DNA of 40,559 nt from Opitutales bacterium (lineage in GTDB: Bacteria; Verrucomicrobiota; Verrucomicrobiia; Opitutales; UBA953), in the NCBI GenBank assembly GCA_017546455.1, contig JAFYWY010000028.1, positions 1 to 40,559 of the forward strand, given 5' to 3'. The first letter of the stretch is position 1. Each line of letters opens with the position of its first letter. The notes under the pieces were generated by a model. That model was not told the DNA's origin. It saw nothing but the letters and a program-made list of their open reading frames with translations, and did no database searches. Shown one piece after another: positions 7,997 to 14,802 of the stretch. A program made the translations under genes and the position numbers.

Positions 7997-9202
7997 ATGA
8001 ACGAATTCGCAAAAGGTTTTATTGAGTGGTTTAACGGCTCGGACACGTCCCTGCAGGCTTGGCTCGGCATTCCGGACATCCCCGTAAGCGACGACGCCGT
8101 TTCCGTCACCGGCTCGATTTTCAAGGCCATTTTCGCCGTCGCACTCGTCCTCGGCATTATGGGCGGTTGCCTTTACACGGTTTTGCTCGAACGCAAGACC
8201 GCCGCTTGGGCACAGGGCCGCGTCGGCCCCTGCCGCACGACGATGCCGCTCATCGCCGCCATTCCGGTCGTCGGCAAAGTGCTGACTTACTGCGGCTTTA
8301 TCCAACCGCTCGCTGACGGCGGAAAGCTCTTCCTCCGCCAGGAACCGCTCCCGGAACACGTCAATAAGTTCTACTACTGCTTGGCGCCGTGCCTGGCACT
8401 CGCCCCCGCGATTATCACGCTCGTCATGATGCCGTTCACGTCTTATATCAGCCCGGAAACGGGAAAAGAGACGGCGCTCATGCTCTGCAATATGAACCCG
8501 GGCTTTGTGTTCATCATGGCGGTCAGCTCGCTCGGCGTTTACGGCGTCGTGCTCGGCGGCTGGGCCTCCAACTCCAAGTATCCCTTCCTCGGCTCCATCC
8601 GCGGAAGCGCCCAGCTCATTTCCTATGAGCTTTCGATGGTGCTCTCGCTCCTTCCGGTTGTTCTGCTCACCAGCGGCAATCCGGACGCCAATCCGCTTTC
8701 GCTTTTCTCGATCGTCCAGGAACAAAACAATCTTTGGAATATCATCCTCGCTCCGCTTTCGGCAATCATCTTCTTCGTCGCCCTGATGGCGGAAATGAAT
8801 CGTCAGCCGTTCGATATGCCGGAATCCGAAACGGACACGGTCGGCGGCTTCCACACGGAATACGGAACGTTTAAATTCGGTCTGTTCTTCACGGGCGAAT
8901 ACCTTCACATGATCCTCGGATCGACGCTCTTCACGCTCTTCTTCCTCGGCGGCTGGCACGCATTCCCGTTCCTCCCGACGCTCGGTCTCGACGGTGTTTG
9001 GGCAACGCTCCTCGGTATCGTCTGCATGCTCGTGAAGATCATCTTCCTGCTCTTCGTCATCATCTGGATCCGCTGGACCGTTCCGCGTTTCCGCTTCGAC
9101 CAAGTCATGCGCGTCGGATGGAAGCTCCTGCTCCCGTTTGCTATCGCGAACTTCATCGCCTACCTCATCGGCATCGGCGTTTACGACTCCCTGCTGAAAT
9201 AA
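7997..9202 (+). CDS. nuoH: NADH-quinone oxidoreductase subunit H
   Basis: The 401-residue polytopic membrane protein forms the quinone-site subunit at the junction of the two arms of complex I. Visible family signatures are VLLERKTAAWAQGRVGP after the first long membrane helix, QPLADGGKLF, and the acidic loop AEMNRQPFDMPESETD followed by GGFHTEYG. About eight membrane segments can be seen. The N-terminus has an extra segment of about 45 residues before the first helix. The gap to nuoG is 19 bases, so the two are cotranscribed. Confidence 0.96.
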   Translation: MNEFAKGFIEWFNGSDTSLQAWLGIPDIPVSDDAVSVTGSIFKAIFAVALVLGIMGGCLYTVLLERKTAAWAQGRVGPCRTTMPLIAAIPVVGKVLTYCGFIQPLADGGKLFLRQEPLPEHVNKFYYCLAPCLALAPAIITLVMMPFTSYISPETGKETALMLCNMNPGFVFIMAVSSLGVYGVVLGGWASNSKYPFLGSIRGSAQLISYELSMVLSLLPVVLLTSGNPDANPLSLFSIVQEQNNLWNIILAPLSAIIFFVALMAEMNRQPFDMPESETDTVGGFHTEYGTFKFGLFFTGEYLHMILGSTLFTLFFLGGWHAFPFLPTLGLDGVWATLLGIVCMLVKIIFLLFVIIWIRWTVPRFRFDQVMRVGWKLLLPFAIANFIAYLIGIGVYDSLLK

Positions 9203-9241
9203 GCAGCGGCAATACGATTCGAAAAACTAAATTTCAAGACA

Positions 9242-9793
9242 ATGGCTACTCAAAATTATAAAGTCATCCCGCGCAAACCGCTCCGCTGGTGGGAAAAGCT
9301 TTACATCCCGCAAGTCATCGCAGGGATGAAAATCACGCTCGGAATCATGCTACGCAAGCCGGTCACCCTCAAGTACCCGGAAGAACGCCCGACCATCCCG
9401 AAGGGCTATCGCGGCATCCCGACCCTCGTCAAAGACCAAAACGGACGCGAAAAATGCGTTTCCTGCCAGCTTTGCGAATTCGTTTGCCCGCCGAAAGCCA
9501 TCCGCGTGACGCCCGGCGAAATCGATCCCAACGCCCCGGACGCCGAGGTCATCGAAAAGGCTCCGAAGGCTTTCGAAATCAACATGCTCCGCTGTATCTA
9601 CTGCGGCATGTGCCAGGAAGTCTGCCCGGAAGAAGCCATCTGGCTCCAAAACGAATACTCGCTCAACGGCTATTCCCGCGACTCTCTGGTCCACGACAAG
9701 GAAAAGCTCTATGAATTGGGCGGTACGCTTCCGGATAAGCACCTGAAGTGGAAGAAAAAAGCCGAAGCTCAGGCCCACGGTCCCGCACACTAA
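9242..9793 (+). CDS. nuoI: NADH-quinone oxidoreductase subunit I
   Basis: The 183-residue protein has an amphipathic N-terminal helix and two tandem [4Fe-4S] ferredoxin motifs, CVSCQLCEFVCP and CIYCGMCQEVCP, that hold clusters N6a and N6b on the way to quinone. The C-terminal extension is rich in Lys, His and Ala. It follows nuoH by 39 bases and is closed by a strong terminator at 9811-9841. The genes nuoJ-N that usually follow are not here. Confidence 0.95.
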   Translation: MATQNYKVIPRKPLRWWEKLYIPQVIAGMKITLGIMLRKPVTLKYPEERPTIPKGYRGIPTLVKDQNGREKCVSCQLCEFVCPPKAIRVTPGEIDPNAPDAEVIEKAPKAFEINMLRCIYCGMCQEVCPEEAIWLQNEYSLNGYSRDSLVHDKEKLYELGGTLPDKHLKWKKKAEAQAHGPAH

Positions 9794-9810
9794 GCCCCGC
9801 TTCAAAAACA

Positions 9811-9841
9811 AATCCCGCGAGTCCGCTCGCGGGATTTTTTG
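9811..9841 (+). terminator. Intrinsic terminator after nuoI
   Basis: AATCCCGCGAG (9811-9821) pairs with CTCGCGGGATT (9826-9836) across the four-base loop tccg, followed by a T run. This ends the nuoGHI transcript. Confidence 0.9.
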
Positions 9842-9845
9842 TTGT

Positions 9846-9880
9846 AAAAAAGCATTCCCGAAAAATCTGCCTCGGGAACG
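9846..9880 (-). terminator. Intrinsic terminator of the lipoprotein gene
   Basis: On the minus strand CGTTCCCGA (right arm 9872-9880) pairs with TCGGGAATG (9852-9860), and a run of T follows (AAAAAA at 9846-9851 on the plus strand). It lies just downstream of the gene ending at 9904 and shares the TTCCCG stem core seen in other terminators of this window. Confidence 0.7.
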
Positions 9881-9903
9881 CATAAATTAAACTCCGGCGA
9901 AAA

Positions 9904-10311
9904 CTATTGCTTTCTTACGGTTCCGTATTCACGGGAATAAACACCTCCGTCAACATAAACGGTGCTACTGATATTCGCCCGCCCATAGTCGATAAAGCTC
10001 AAGTAGATAACGGCCTTCATCTGAGGATTAGATTTCATATAGGTGAAGGTCATAACCCCGCTCTTCCCGTCTGCGTCAGGAACATATTCCCAATTCGCGG
10101 GAATCCCGTCGTCATCAACACTTGTCGCGCTATTAAATTTTATCGTCGTCGTCTCGGCATTCTCCCAGACGCAAACCCAAGTTGAAGGCACCTGAATTGT
10201 ATTCATAGGTTCTTCGGAGGCGTCCCCGCTCCCGCCGCTTCCCCCTCCGCCGCAGGCAGCTAAAATCAATGAAAGGGTACAACCGATTAAGCAAATCAAT
10301 GTTTTTCTCAT
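9904..10311 (-). CDS. Small lipoprotein, unknown function
   Basis: The 135-residue product has a lipoprotein signal: basic MRKT, hydrophobic LICLIGCTLSLI, lipobox LAAC, then a flexible GGGGSGGSGD linker. ATG 10311 is chosen over the in-frame ATG at 10347 because it gives a normal signal peptide. The mature part of about 100 residues looks like a compact beta domain (TWVCVWENAETTTIKF, then GVMTFTYMKSNPQMKAVIYL). I do not recognise the family. It is monocistronic with its own terminator. Confidence 0.65.
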   Translation of the reverse strand: MRKTLICLIGCTLSLILAACGGGGSGGSGDASEEPMNTIQVPSTWVCVWENAETTTIKFNSATSVDDDGIPANWEYVPDADGKSGVMTFTYMKSNPQMKAVIYLSFIDYGRANISSTVYVDGGVYSREYGTVRKQ

Positions 10312-10498
10312 ACGCACCAGCCTACGCTTAGAAAAACCGTAGTGCAAGACAAAAGCTCCTTTTCTCCGGCAGGGGATTGTTGTTCTTACGGCATTTTTGT
10401 TCGAAAGGGAAATTCCCCTTTATCGCGTACGCAAGCGTGTCAAAGGCCGCGTCCCACGGTTTTTCTAACCGCCGGACTCAGAGCTCTCCGCAGAGCCG
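10312..10498. other. Intergenic spacer with a weak hairpin
   Basis: Between the lipoprotein gene and the repressor gene I see only one inverted repeat, AAAGGG (10404-10409) with CCCTTT (10416-10421), which has no T run and is not a convincing terminator. No gene is seen. Confidence 0.3.
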
Positions 10499-10813
10499 CT
10501 AACGCACGGAACTTTCGTATTTGCGGCGAAAACAATCGGCGACCACAAAGGCGATTTCGGTCGCAAGCCAGTAAACGACGCTACGGGATTCGCGGCGAGA
10601 AATCACGAGATGAGTCGCCCGCATCTTGGCCAAATGCTGGGAAACCACGGATTGCGGCAGCTTGGTGCGCCGAACGAGCTCCGTCACGCTCAACTCCCCT
10701 TGCTGCTTAAGCGCATCGAGAATACGCAAGCGCTGCGGATGCCCTAAAATCCTGAGATCCTCGGCAATTTCCTCGCTCAAATCCAAGTAGCGCAACTCGT
10801 CTTTCGTAATCAT
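10499..10813 (-). CDS. ArsR-family winged-helix transcriptional repressor
   Basis: The 104-residue protein is almost entirely an ArsR-type winged helix-turn-helix: DLRILGHPQRLRILDAL (helices 1-2), LSVTELVRRTKLPQSVVSQH as the recognition helix unit, and RRESRSVVYWL as the beta wing. The ELCVCDL-type metal site in the recognition region of arsenic or cadmium sensors is absent, so the signal is unknown; it may be redox or another ligand. A perfect 20-base AT palindrome lies 8 bases before the start codon and is the likely operator, suggesting autoregulation. nrdD starts 249 bases away in the opposite direction and could share this control, which is inference. Confidence 0.85.
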   Translation of the reverse strand: MITKDELRYLDLSEEIAEDLRILGHPQRLRILDALKQQGELSVTELVRRTKLPQSVVSQHLAKMRATHLVISRRESRSVVYWLATEIAFVVADCFRRKYESSVR

Positions 10814-10821
10814 ATATTTAG

Positions 10822-10841
10822 TTATTTATATATATAAATAA
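10822..10841. promoter_or_regulatory. Perfect 20-bp AT palindrome, likely ArsR-type operator
   Basis: TTATTTATATATATAAATAA is its own reverse complement and lies immediately upstream of the repressor start at 10813. ArsR/SmtB repressors typically bind AT-rich inverted repeats overlapping their own promoters, so this is the natural candidate site. A purely AT sequence is more often palindromic by chance than a mixed one. Confidence 0.5.
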
Positions 10842-10975
10842 ATATAGAATAGCATTTTTTATTCGAGAAAATCGTCAAGCGCAAAAAAAAGTTTTCCCGC
10901 CTACGCGCCATTTTATCGGGAAGAAAAATTAAGCTGAAATTCCGGCTTGCGGGAACGGATTTTCGCAACAGGCTT

Positions 10976-11004
10976 TTGACTTACTTTGCGTTTTTTTAGC
11001 AAAG
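10976..11004 (+). promoter_or_regulatory. Candidate nrdD control region (-35-like box and inverted repeat)
   Basis: TTGACT at 10976-10981 resembles a -35 box, though no good -10 follows at normal distance. Overlapping its downstream side, CTTTGC (10984-10989) and GCAAAG (10999-11004) form an inverted repeat around GTTTTTTTA. It could be an operator for nrdD. No NrdR-box pair is recognisable. Confidence 0.25.
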
Positions 11005-11062
11005 GCACCACCTATCCTTCCCCTCAAAAAACAGTTTTAACCTTACTAAAAATCCTCAGACA

Positions 11063-13270
11063 ATGATCCTCACAGTCATCAAGCGTGACGGCCGCAAGGT
11101 CGGCTTCCACACCGATAAAATTATCGGCGCAATCCAAAAGGCGATGCTCGCCACGGAACTCGGCGAAGACATCTCGCTCGCCCAGCAAATCGCCCAGCGT
11201 ATTGCCTTCCTCGGCGACGAAGCCATGTCCGTCGAAGCCATCCAGGACTTGGTGGAAAACGAATTGATGAAATCCGAGCGCAAGGACGTCGCCCGTAAGT
11301 ACATCGCTTACCGCGATATGCGCAACGTTGCCCGTAAGGCCAAGACGCGCGATATCTTCCTGGAAATCATCGAAGCCAAGGCCAACGACGTCACGCGCGA
11401 AAATGCCAACATGAACGCAGACACCCCGGCGGGCATGATGATGAAATTCGCCAGCGAAACGACGAAACCCTTCGTCGACGACTACCTACTCTCCCCGGAA
11501 GTCAAAGAAGCCGTCAAACGCGGCTACATTCACATCCACGACAAGGATTATTATCCGACGAAATCGCTGACCTGCGTCCAGCACCCGCTCGACAAGATTC
11601 TGAACGGCGGTTTCTTTGCCGGCCACGGCGAATCCCGCCCCGCCAAACGCATCGAGACGGCAAGCATCCTCGCCTGTATCTCCATGGAAACGGCGCAGAA
11701 CGAAATGCATGGCGGCCAAGCGATCCCCGCCTTTGACTTCTATTTGGCCCCCTTCGTCCGCAAGAGCTACATCGAAGAAGTCAAAGTCCTGGAAGCCTAC
11801 GAGGGCAAGGATTTCTCGCACCTCTACAACGCGGAAATCCAAGACTACCTGACGCGCCCGCTCAACGCTTTCGAAGGCGAAGCCAAGATCGTTCAACAAG
11901 CCATCAACCGCACGGTGGAACGCGTTCACCAAGCCATGGAAGCCTTCGTTCACAACATGAACACGATCCACTCCCGCGGCGGTAACCAAGTCGTTTTCAG
12001 CTCGATTAACTACGGAACGGACACCTCTGCGGAAGGACGCTGCATCATCCGCGAAATTCTCCTGACGACGGACCGCGGCGTCGGCAACGGCGCAACCGCT
12101 ATTTTCCCGATTCAGATCTGGAAGAAAAAACGCGGCGTCAGCTACCTCCCGACCGACCGCAACTACGACCTCTATACGCTCGCCTGCAAGGTTTCGTCGC
12201 ACCGCTTCTTCCCGAACTTCGTCAACCTCGACGCGACCTTCAACCAGCACGAGAAGTGGCGCGCCGACGACCCGCAGCGCTTTCTCTATGAAGTGGCCAC
12301 CATGGGCTGCCGCACCCGCGTCTTCGAAAACCGCTTCGGCGAAAAAACCTCCGTCGGCCGCGGCAATCTCTCCTTCACGACGGTCAACCTCGTACGCCTC
12401 GCACTCGAATGCCGCGAAATCGCCAACGAAGGCGAACGCATCACGCGCTTCTTCGAAAAATTGTCGAGCACGCTTGATGTCGCCGCCAAACAGCTCCACG
12501 AACGCTTTGAATTCCAAAAGACTGCGCTCGCCAAGCAGTTCCCGCTGCTCATGTCCTCGCTCTGGGTCGGCTGCAATGCGCTGAAGGCCGGCGACACCAT
12601 CGAGCCCGTCATCAACCAAGGGACGCTCGGCATCGGCTTCATCGGTCTGGCGGAATGCCTCGTCGCGCTGACAGGCAAACACCACGGCGAAGACCCGAAT
12701 GCCCAGGAACTCGGCTTGCGCATTGTCACGTGGATGCGCGACCGCGTCAACGGCTACAGCGAATTCTACAAGCACAACTTCTCCGTTTTGGCGACACCGG
12801 CAGAAGGGCTTTCCGGCAAGTTCACCCGCGTGGACCGCAAGGCTTTCGGTTCCATCCCCGGAGTCACCGATCGCGATTACTACACGAATTCAAACCACAT
12901 CCCGGTTTACTACAAATGCTCGGCTACCCATAAGGCCAAGATTGAAGCCCCCTACCACGCGCTCACCGGCGGCGGACACATCTTCTACGTCGAAATCGAC
13001 GGCGACGCCACGCACAATCCGGAAGCCGTTGCCAATGTGGTCGATCTCATGGACAAGTACAATATCGGTTACGCCTCCGTGAACCACTCCCGCAACCGTT
13101 GCATGGACTGCGGAGACGAAAACGCCGAAAAGCACTACAACAAGTGCCGCGTCTGCGGAAGCACGAACATCGACCGCATCCAACGCATCACCGGCTATCT
13201 GGTCGGCACGACGTCCCGTTGGAACTCCGGCAAGCTCGCCGAACTCCATGACCGCGTAACGCACGACTAA
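11063..13270 (+). CDS. nrdD: Anaerobic (class III) ribonucleoside-triphosphate reductase
   Basis: The 735-residue enzyme reduces ribonucleoside triphosphates to deoxynucleotides without oxygen, using a glycyl radical. An N-terminal ATP-cone (VIKRDGRKVGFHTDKIIGAI) provides allosteric control. The barrel domain carries SLTCVQHPLDKIL and, near residue 415, MGCRTRVFENRFG with the likely thiyl-radical Cys. The zinc ribbon near the C-terminus is CMDCG and CRVCG, and the glycyl-radical loop is RITGYLVGT followed by RWNSGKLAEL. Length fits the family. The activase gene nrdG follows after 10 bases. Its presence shows that the organism makes DNA precursors under anoxia. Confidence 0.97.
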   Translation: MILTVIKRDGRKVGFHTDKIIGAIQKAMLATELGEDISLAQQIAQRIAFLGDEAMSVEAIQDLVENELMKSERKDVARKYIAYRDMRNVARKAKTRDIFLEIIEAKANDVTRENANMNADTPAGMMMKFASETTKPFVDDYLLSPEVKEAVKRGYIHIHDKDYYPTKSLTCVQHPLDKILNGGFFAGHGESRPAKRIETASILACISMETAQNEMHGGQAIPAFDFYLAPFVRKSYIEEVKVLEAYEGKDFSHLYNAEIQDYLTRPLNAFEGEAKIVQQAINRTVERVHQAMEAFVHNMNTIHSRGGNQVVFSSINYGTDTSAEGRCIIREILLTTDRGVGNGATAIFPIQIWKKKRGVSYLPTDRNYDLYTLACKVSSHRFFPNFVNLDATFNQHEKWRADDPQRFLYEVATMGCRTRVFENRFGEKTSVGRGNLSFTTVNLVRLALECREIANEGERITRFFEKLSSTLDVAAKQLHERFEFQKTALAKQFPLLMSSLWVGCNALKAGDTIEPVINQGTLGIGFIGLAECLVALTGKHHGEDPNAQELGLRIVTWMRDRVNGYSEFYKHNFSVLATPAEGLSGKFTRVDRKAFGSIPGVTDRDYYTNSNHIPVYYKCSATHKAKIEAPYHALTGGGHIFYVEIDGDATHNPEAVANVVDLMDKYNIGYASVNHSRNRCMDCGDENAEKHYNKCRVCGSTNIDRIQRITGYLVGTTSRWNSGKLAELHDRVTHD

Positions 13271-13280
13271 ACGCACGACC

Positions 13281-13811
13281 ATGGAAGCTCCCGGCCCTCA
13301 GCAAATCTCGCTCATGCGCATCGTCCCCGACACGTCCGTTGACGGGCCGGGACTGCGCACCAGCGTGTATTGCGCCGGATGCCGTCACCGCTGCCCCGGA
13401 TGCCACAACCCGGCCACCTGGAGCTTTTCGGCGGGAACCGCAACCGCGCCGCGCGAAATCTGGGAAACCATCCTGCGGGAATCCCCCGATTCCAATATCA
13501 CGTTCTCCGGAGGCGATCCGCTCTATCAGGTGGAAGCCTTCACGGAGCTCGCACGCATCATCAAATCCGAAAGCGACAAAACGATTTGGTGCTACACGGG
13601 ATTCACCTTCGAAGAAATCGCAGCAGACGAGCGCCTTGCTCAAATTCTTCCTTGGATCGACGTGCTGGTAGACGGGCCTTTCATTGCCGCAGAACGCGAT
13701 GCCGCGCTCCTCTTCCGCGGCTCGCGCAATCAACGCCTTATCGACGTTCCCGCGACGCTAAAATCCGGATCCGTCACGCATTGGCGCTCCGCATTCGCCC
13801 TCGCCGCCTAA
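13281..13811 (+). CDS. nrdG: Anaerobic ribonucleotide reductase activating enzyme (radical SAM)
   Basis: The 176-residue radical-SAM protein generates the glycyl radical on NrdD from S-adenosylmethionine. The iron-sulfur motif CX3CX2C is seen as CRHRCPGC near residue 35, with VDGPGLRTSVY before it and the SAM-binding GGDPLYQ after it. The start could also be the second Met at 13314 (MRIVPD), since the first eleven residues are not typical. It forms an operon with nrdD and ends before a hairpin terminator. Confidence 0.95.
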   Translation: MEAPGPQQISLMRIVPDTSVDGPGLRTSVYCAGCRHRCPGCHNPATWSFSAGTATAPREIWETILRESPDSNITFSGGDPLYQVEAFTELARIIKSESDKTIWCYTGFTFEEIAADERLAQILPWIDVLVDGPFIAAERDAALLFRGSRNQRLIDVPATLKSGSVTHWRSAFALAA

Positions 13812-13837
13812 TCATTTCTTGAAAGTTGAGGTAAAAA

Positions 13838-13876
13838 AACGCGTTCCCGTAGCGAAAGTTGCGGGAACGCTTCTTT
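13838..13876 (+). terminator. Intrinsic terminator after nrdG
   Basis: GCGTTCCCG (13841-13849) pairs with CGGGAACGC (13862-13870), followed by TTCTTT and preceded by a run of A. The stem core recurs in other terminators of this window. Confidence 0.75.
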
Positions 13877-13992
13877 GTATACAAACTCTGGCTACATCGT
13901 GTAACACGCCTATTTCGCCTCGTTTTTCACCGGACGACTCCGCCTCCAAGCTTTTCGTCCGGCGCAGGTTTACTTACCCTTTCTATGCCTTC

Positions 13993-14009
13993 TTTGAAAT
14001 TATTACAAA
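13993..14009. promoter_or_regulatory. PerR/Fur-like operator box 1 upstream of ahpC
   Basis: TTTGAAATTATTACAAA is an inverted repeat with three unpaired positions (TTTGnAATnATTnCAAA). Its central 15 bases match the 7-1-7 PerR box TTATAATnATTATAA at 11 of 14 defined positions by my count. Peroxide-sensing PerR commonly controls ahpC, so position and sequence agree. Confidence 0.55.
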
Positions 14010-14015
14010 AATGTA

Positions 14016-14044
14016 TTGACTTTATTTTCAATTATTATCAGATT
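14016..14044 (+). promoter_or_regulatory. Candidate ahpC promoter
   Basis: TTGACT (14016-14021) is a good -35 box. A weak -10 candidate, CAGATT (14039-14044), lies 17 bases further. The two operator-like boxes flank and overlap it, as expected for a repressed promoter. Confidence 0.35.
14026..14040. promoter_or_regulatory. PerR/Fur-like operator box 2 upstream of ahpC
   Basis: TTTCAATTATTATCA matches the Fur-type 7-1-7 pattern TGATAATnATTATCA at 11 of 14 defined positions, with a perfect right half (ATTATCA). Its centre lies 32 bases from that of box 1, close to three helical turns, so two dimers could bind on one face. Confidence 0.45.
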
Positions 14045-14120
14045 AGTGGGCATAACGATTCGCCGCCCAAGCGACGGATTTAAAACTTCACCAAATAACA
14101 ACCAACAAAAGAAAAACAAC

Positions 14121-14684
14121 ATGTCACTGATCAACCAAGAAATCACGGACTTCACGGTCCAATCCTACCAGAATAACAGCTTCGCGCCCGTCTCCAAAAA
14201 AGACATCCTCGGCAAGTGGAGCGTGTTCTTCTTCTACCCGGCGGACTTCACCTTTGTTTGCCCGACCGAGCTCGAAGACCTCGCGAACAAATACGAAGAA
14301 TTCAAAAAAATCGGCTGCGAAATCTACTCGGTTTCCTGCGACACGCACTTCGTCCACAAAGCCTGGCATGATGCCTCCAAGACGATCCAGAAAATCCAAT
14401 ACCCGATGCTCGCCGACCCGGCCACGACGCTCGCCCGCGCATTTGACGTCCTGATCGAAGACGCAGGCATCACGGAACGCGGTACCTTCATCGTCAACCC
14501 GGAAGGCAAAATCGTTTCCTACGAAATCGTCGCCGGTAACATCGGCCGCAATGCCGACGAGCTCTTCCGCCGCGTCCAGGCTCTCCAGTTCGTCGCAGAA
14601 CACGGCGATGAAGTCTGCCCGGCCAAATGGCAACCGGGTGCCAAGACCCTGAAGCCGAGCCTCGACCTCGTCGGCGCCTTGTAA
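14121..14684 (+). CDS. ahpC: Peroxiredoxin, alkyl hydroperoxide reductase subunit C
   Basis: The 187-residue typical 2-Cys peroxiredoxin reduces hydrogen peroxide and organic peroxides in the cytoplasm. The peroxidatic Cys47 lies in FTFVCPTELEDLA and the resolving Cys166 in DEVCPAKW, at family-standard spacing. ATG 14121 (MSLINQEI) is the conserved start, although the frame is open upstream. It is followed by hairpins and then by a thioredoxin-reductase-like gene that should recycle it. Candidate PerR/Fur boxes lie upstream. Confidence 0.96.
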   Translation: MSLINQEITDFTVQSYQNNSFAPVSKKDILGKWSVFFFYPADFTFVCPTELEDLANKYEEFKKIGCEIYSVSCDTHFVHKAWHDASKTIQKIQYPMLADPATTLARAFDVLIEDAGITERGTFIVNPEGKIVSYEIVAGNIGRNADELFRRVQALQFVAEHGDEVCPAKWQPGAKTLKPSLDLVGAL

Positions 14685-14692
14685 TTAACCCG

Positions 14693-14727
14693 AAAGAAGC
14701 GCCGGGTTTCCGATGCGCTTCTTTGTA
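14693..14727 (+). terminator. Hairpin after ahpC, possible partial terminator
   Basis: AAAGAAGCGC (14693-14702) pairs perfectly with GCGCTTCTTT (14715-14724) across a 12-base loop. The T run is short, so it may attenuate rather than stop transcription into the reductase gene, giving more AhpC than reductase. Confidence 0.55.
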
Positions 14728-14729
14728 AC

Positions 14730-14774
14730 CGCAAAGAACGCAAAGGACCTAAAAAGTTCTTTGCGTTCTTCGCG
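14730..14774. repeat. Long inverted repeat of GCAAAGAAC type between ahpC and its reductase
   Basis: CGCAAAGAACGCAAAG (14730-14745) pairs with CTTTGCGTTCTTCGCG (14759-14774) at 15 of 16 positions. The left arm is itself a near-tandem repeat with a 9-base period. It looks like a dispersed intergenic repeat rather than a terminator, as no T run follows. Confidence 0.6.
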
Positions 14775-14802
14775 TAAAACCCAACGCACTTTCTTATCTA
14801 AG

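Larger units (their letters stand above)
13812..14120. other. Intergenic region between nrdG and ahpC
   Basis: This 309-base stretch holds the nrdG terminator (13838-13876), an unexplained hairpin (CCGGACGA at 13930-13937 with TCGTCCGG at 13955-13962), two PerR/Fur-like boxes (13993-14009 and 14026-14040) around a TTGACT box, and an untranslated leader to ATG 14121. No gene is seen in it. Confidence 0.6.

Noticed and set aside
6328-8157. 609-codon open frame on the minus strand
   Set aside because: It is antisense to nuoG, whose iron-sulfur motifs are unmistakable. The strong G-start, C-end codon bias of this genome keeps the opposite frame open.
7802-9103. 433-codon open frame on the minus strand, very rich in Glu and Arg
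   Set aside because: It is antisense to nuoH; the composition is the usual shadow of a hydrophobic membrane protein gene.
11486-12775. 429-codon open frame on the minus strand
   Set aside because: It is antisense to nrdD, which has all catalytic motifs.
14713-14802. N-terminal extension of the AhpF homologue
   Set aside because: The extension reads through the inverted repeat and is Lys/Arg/Ser-rich. The flavoprotein fold begins right after ATG 14803.
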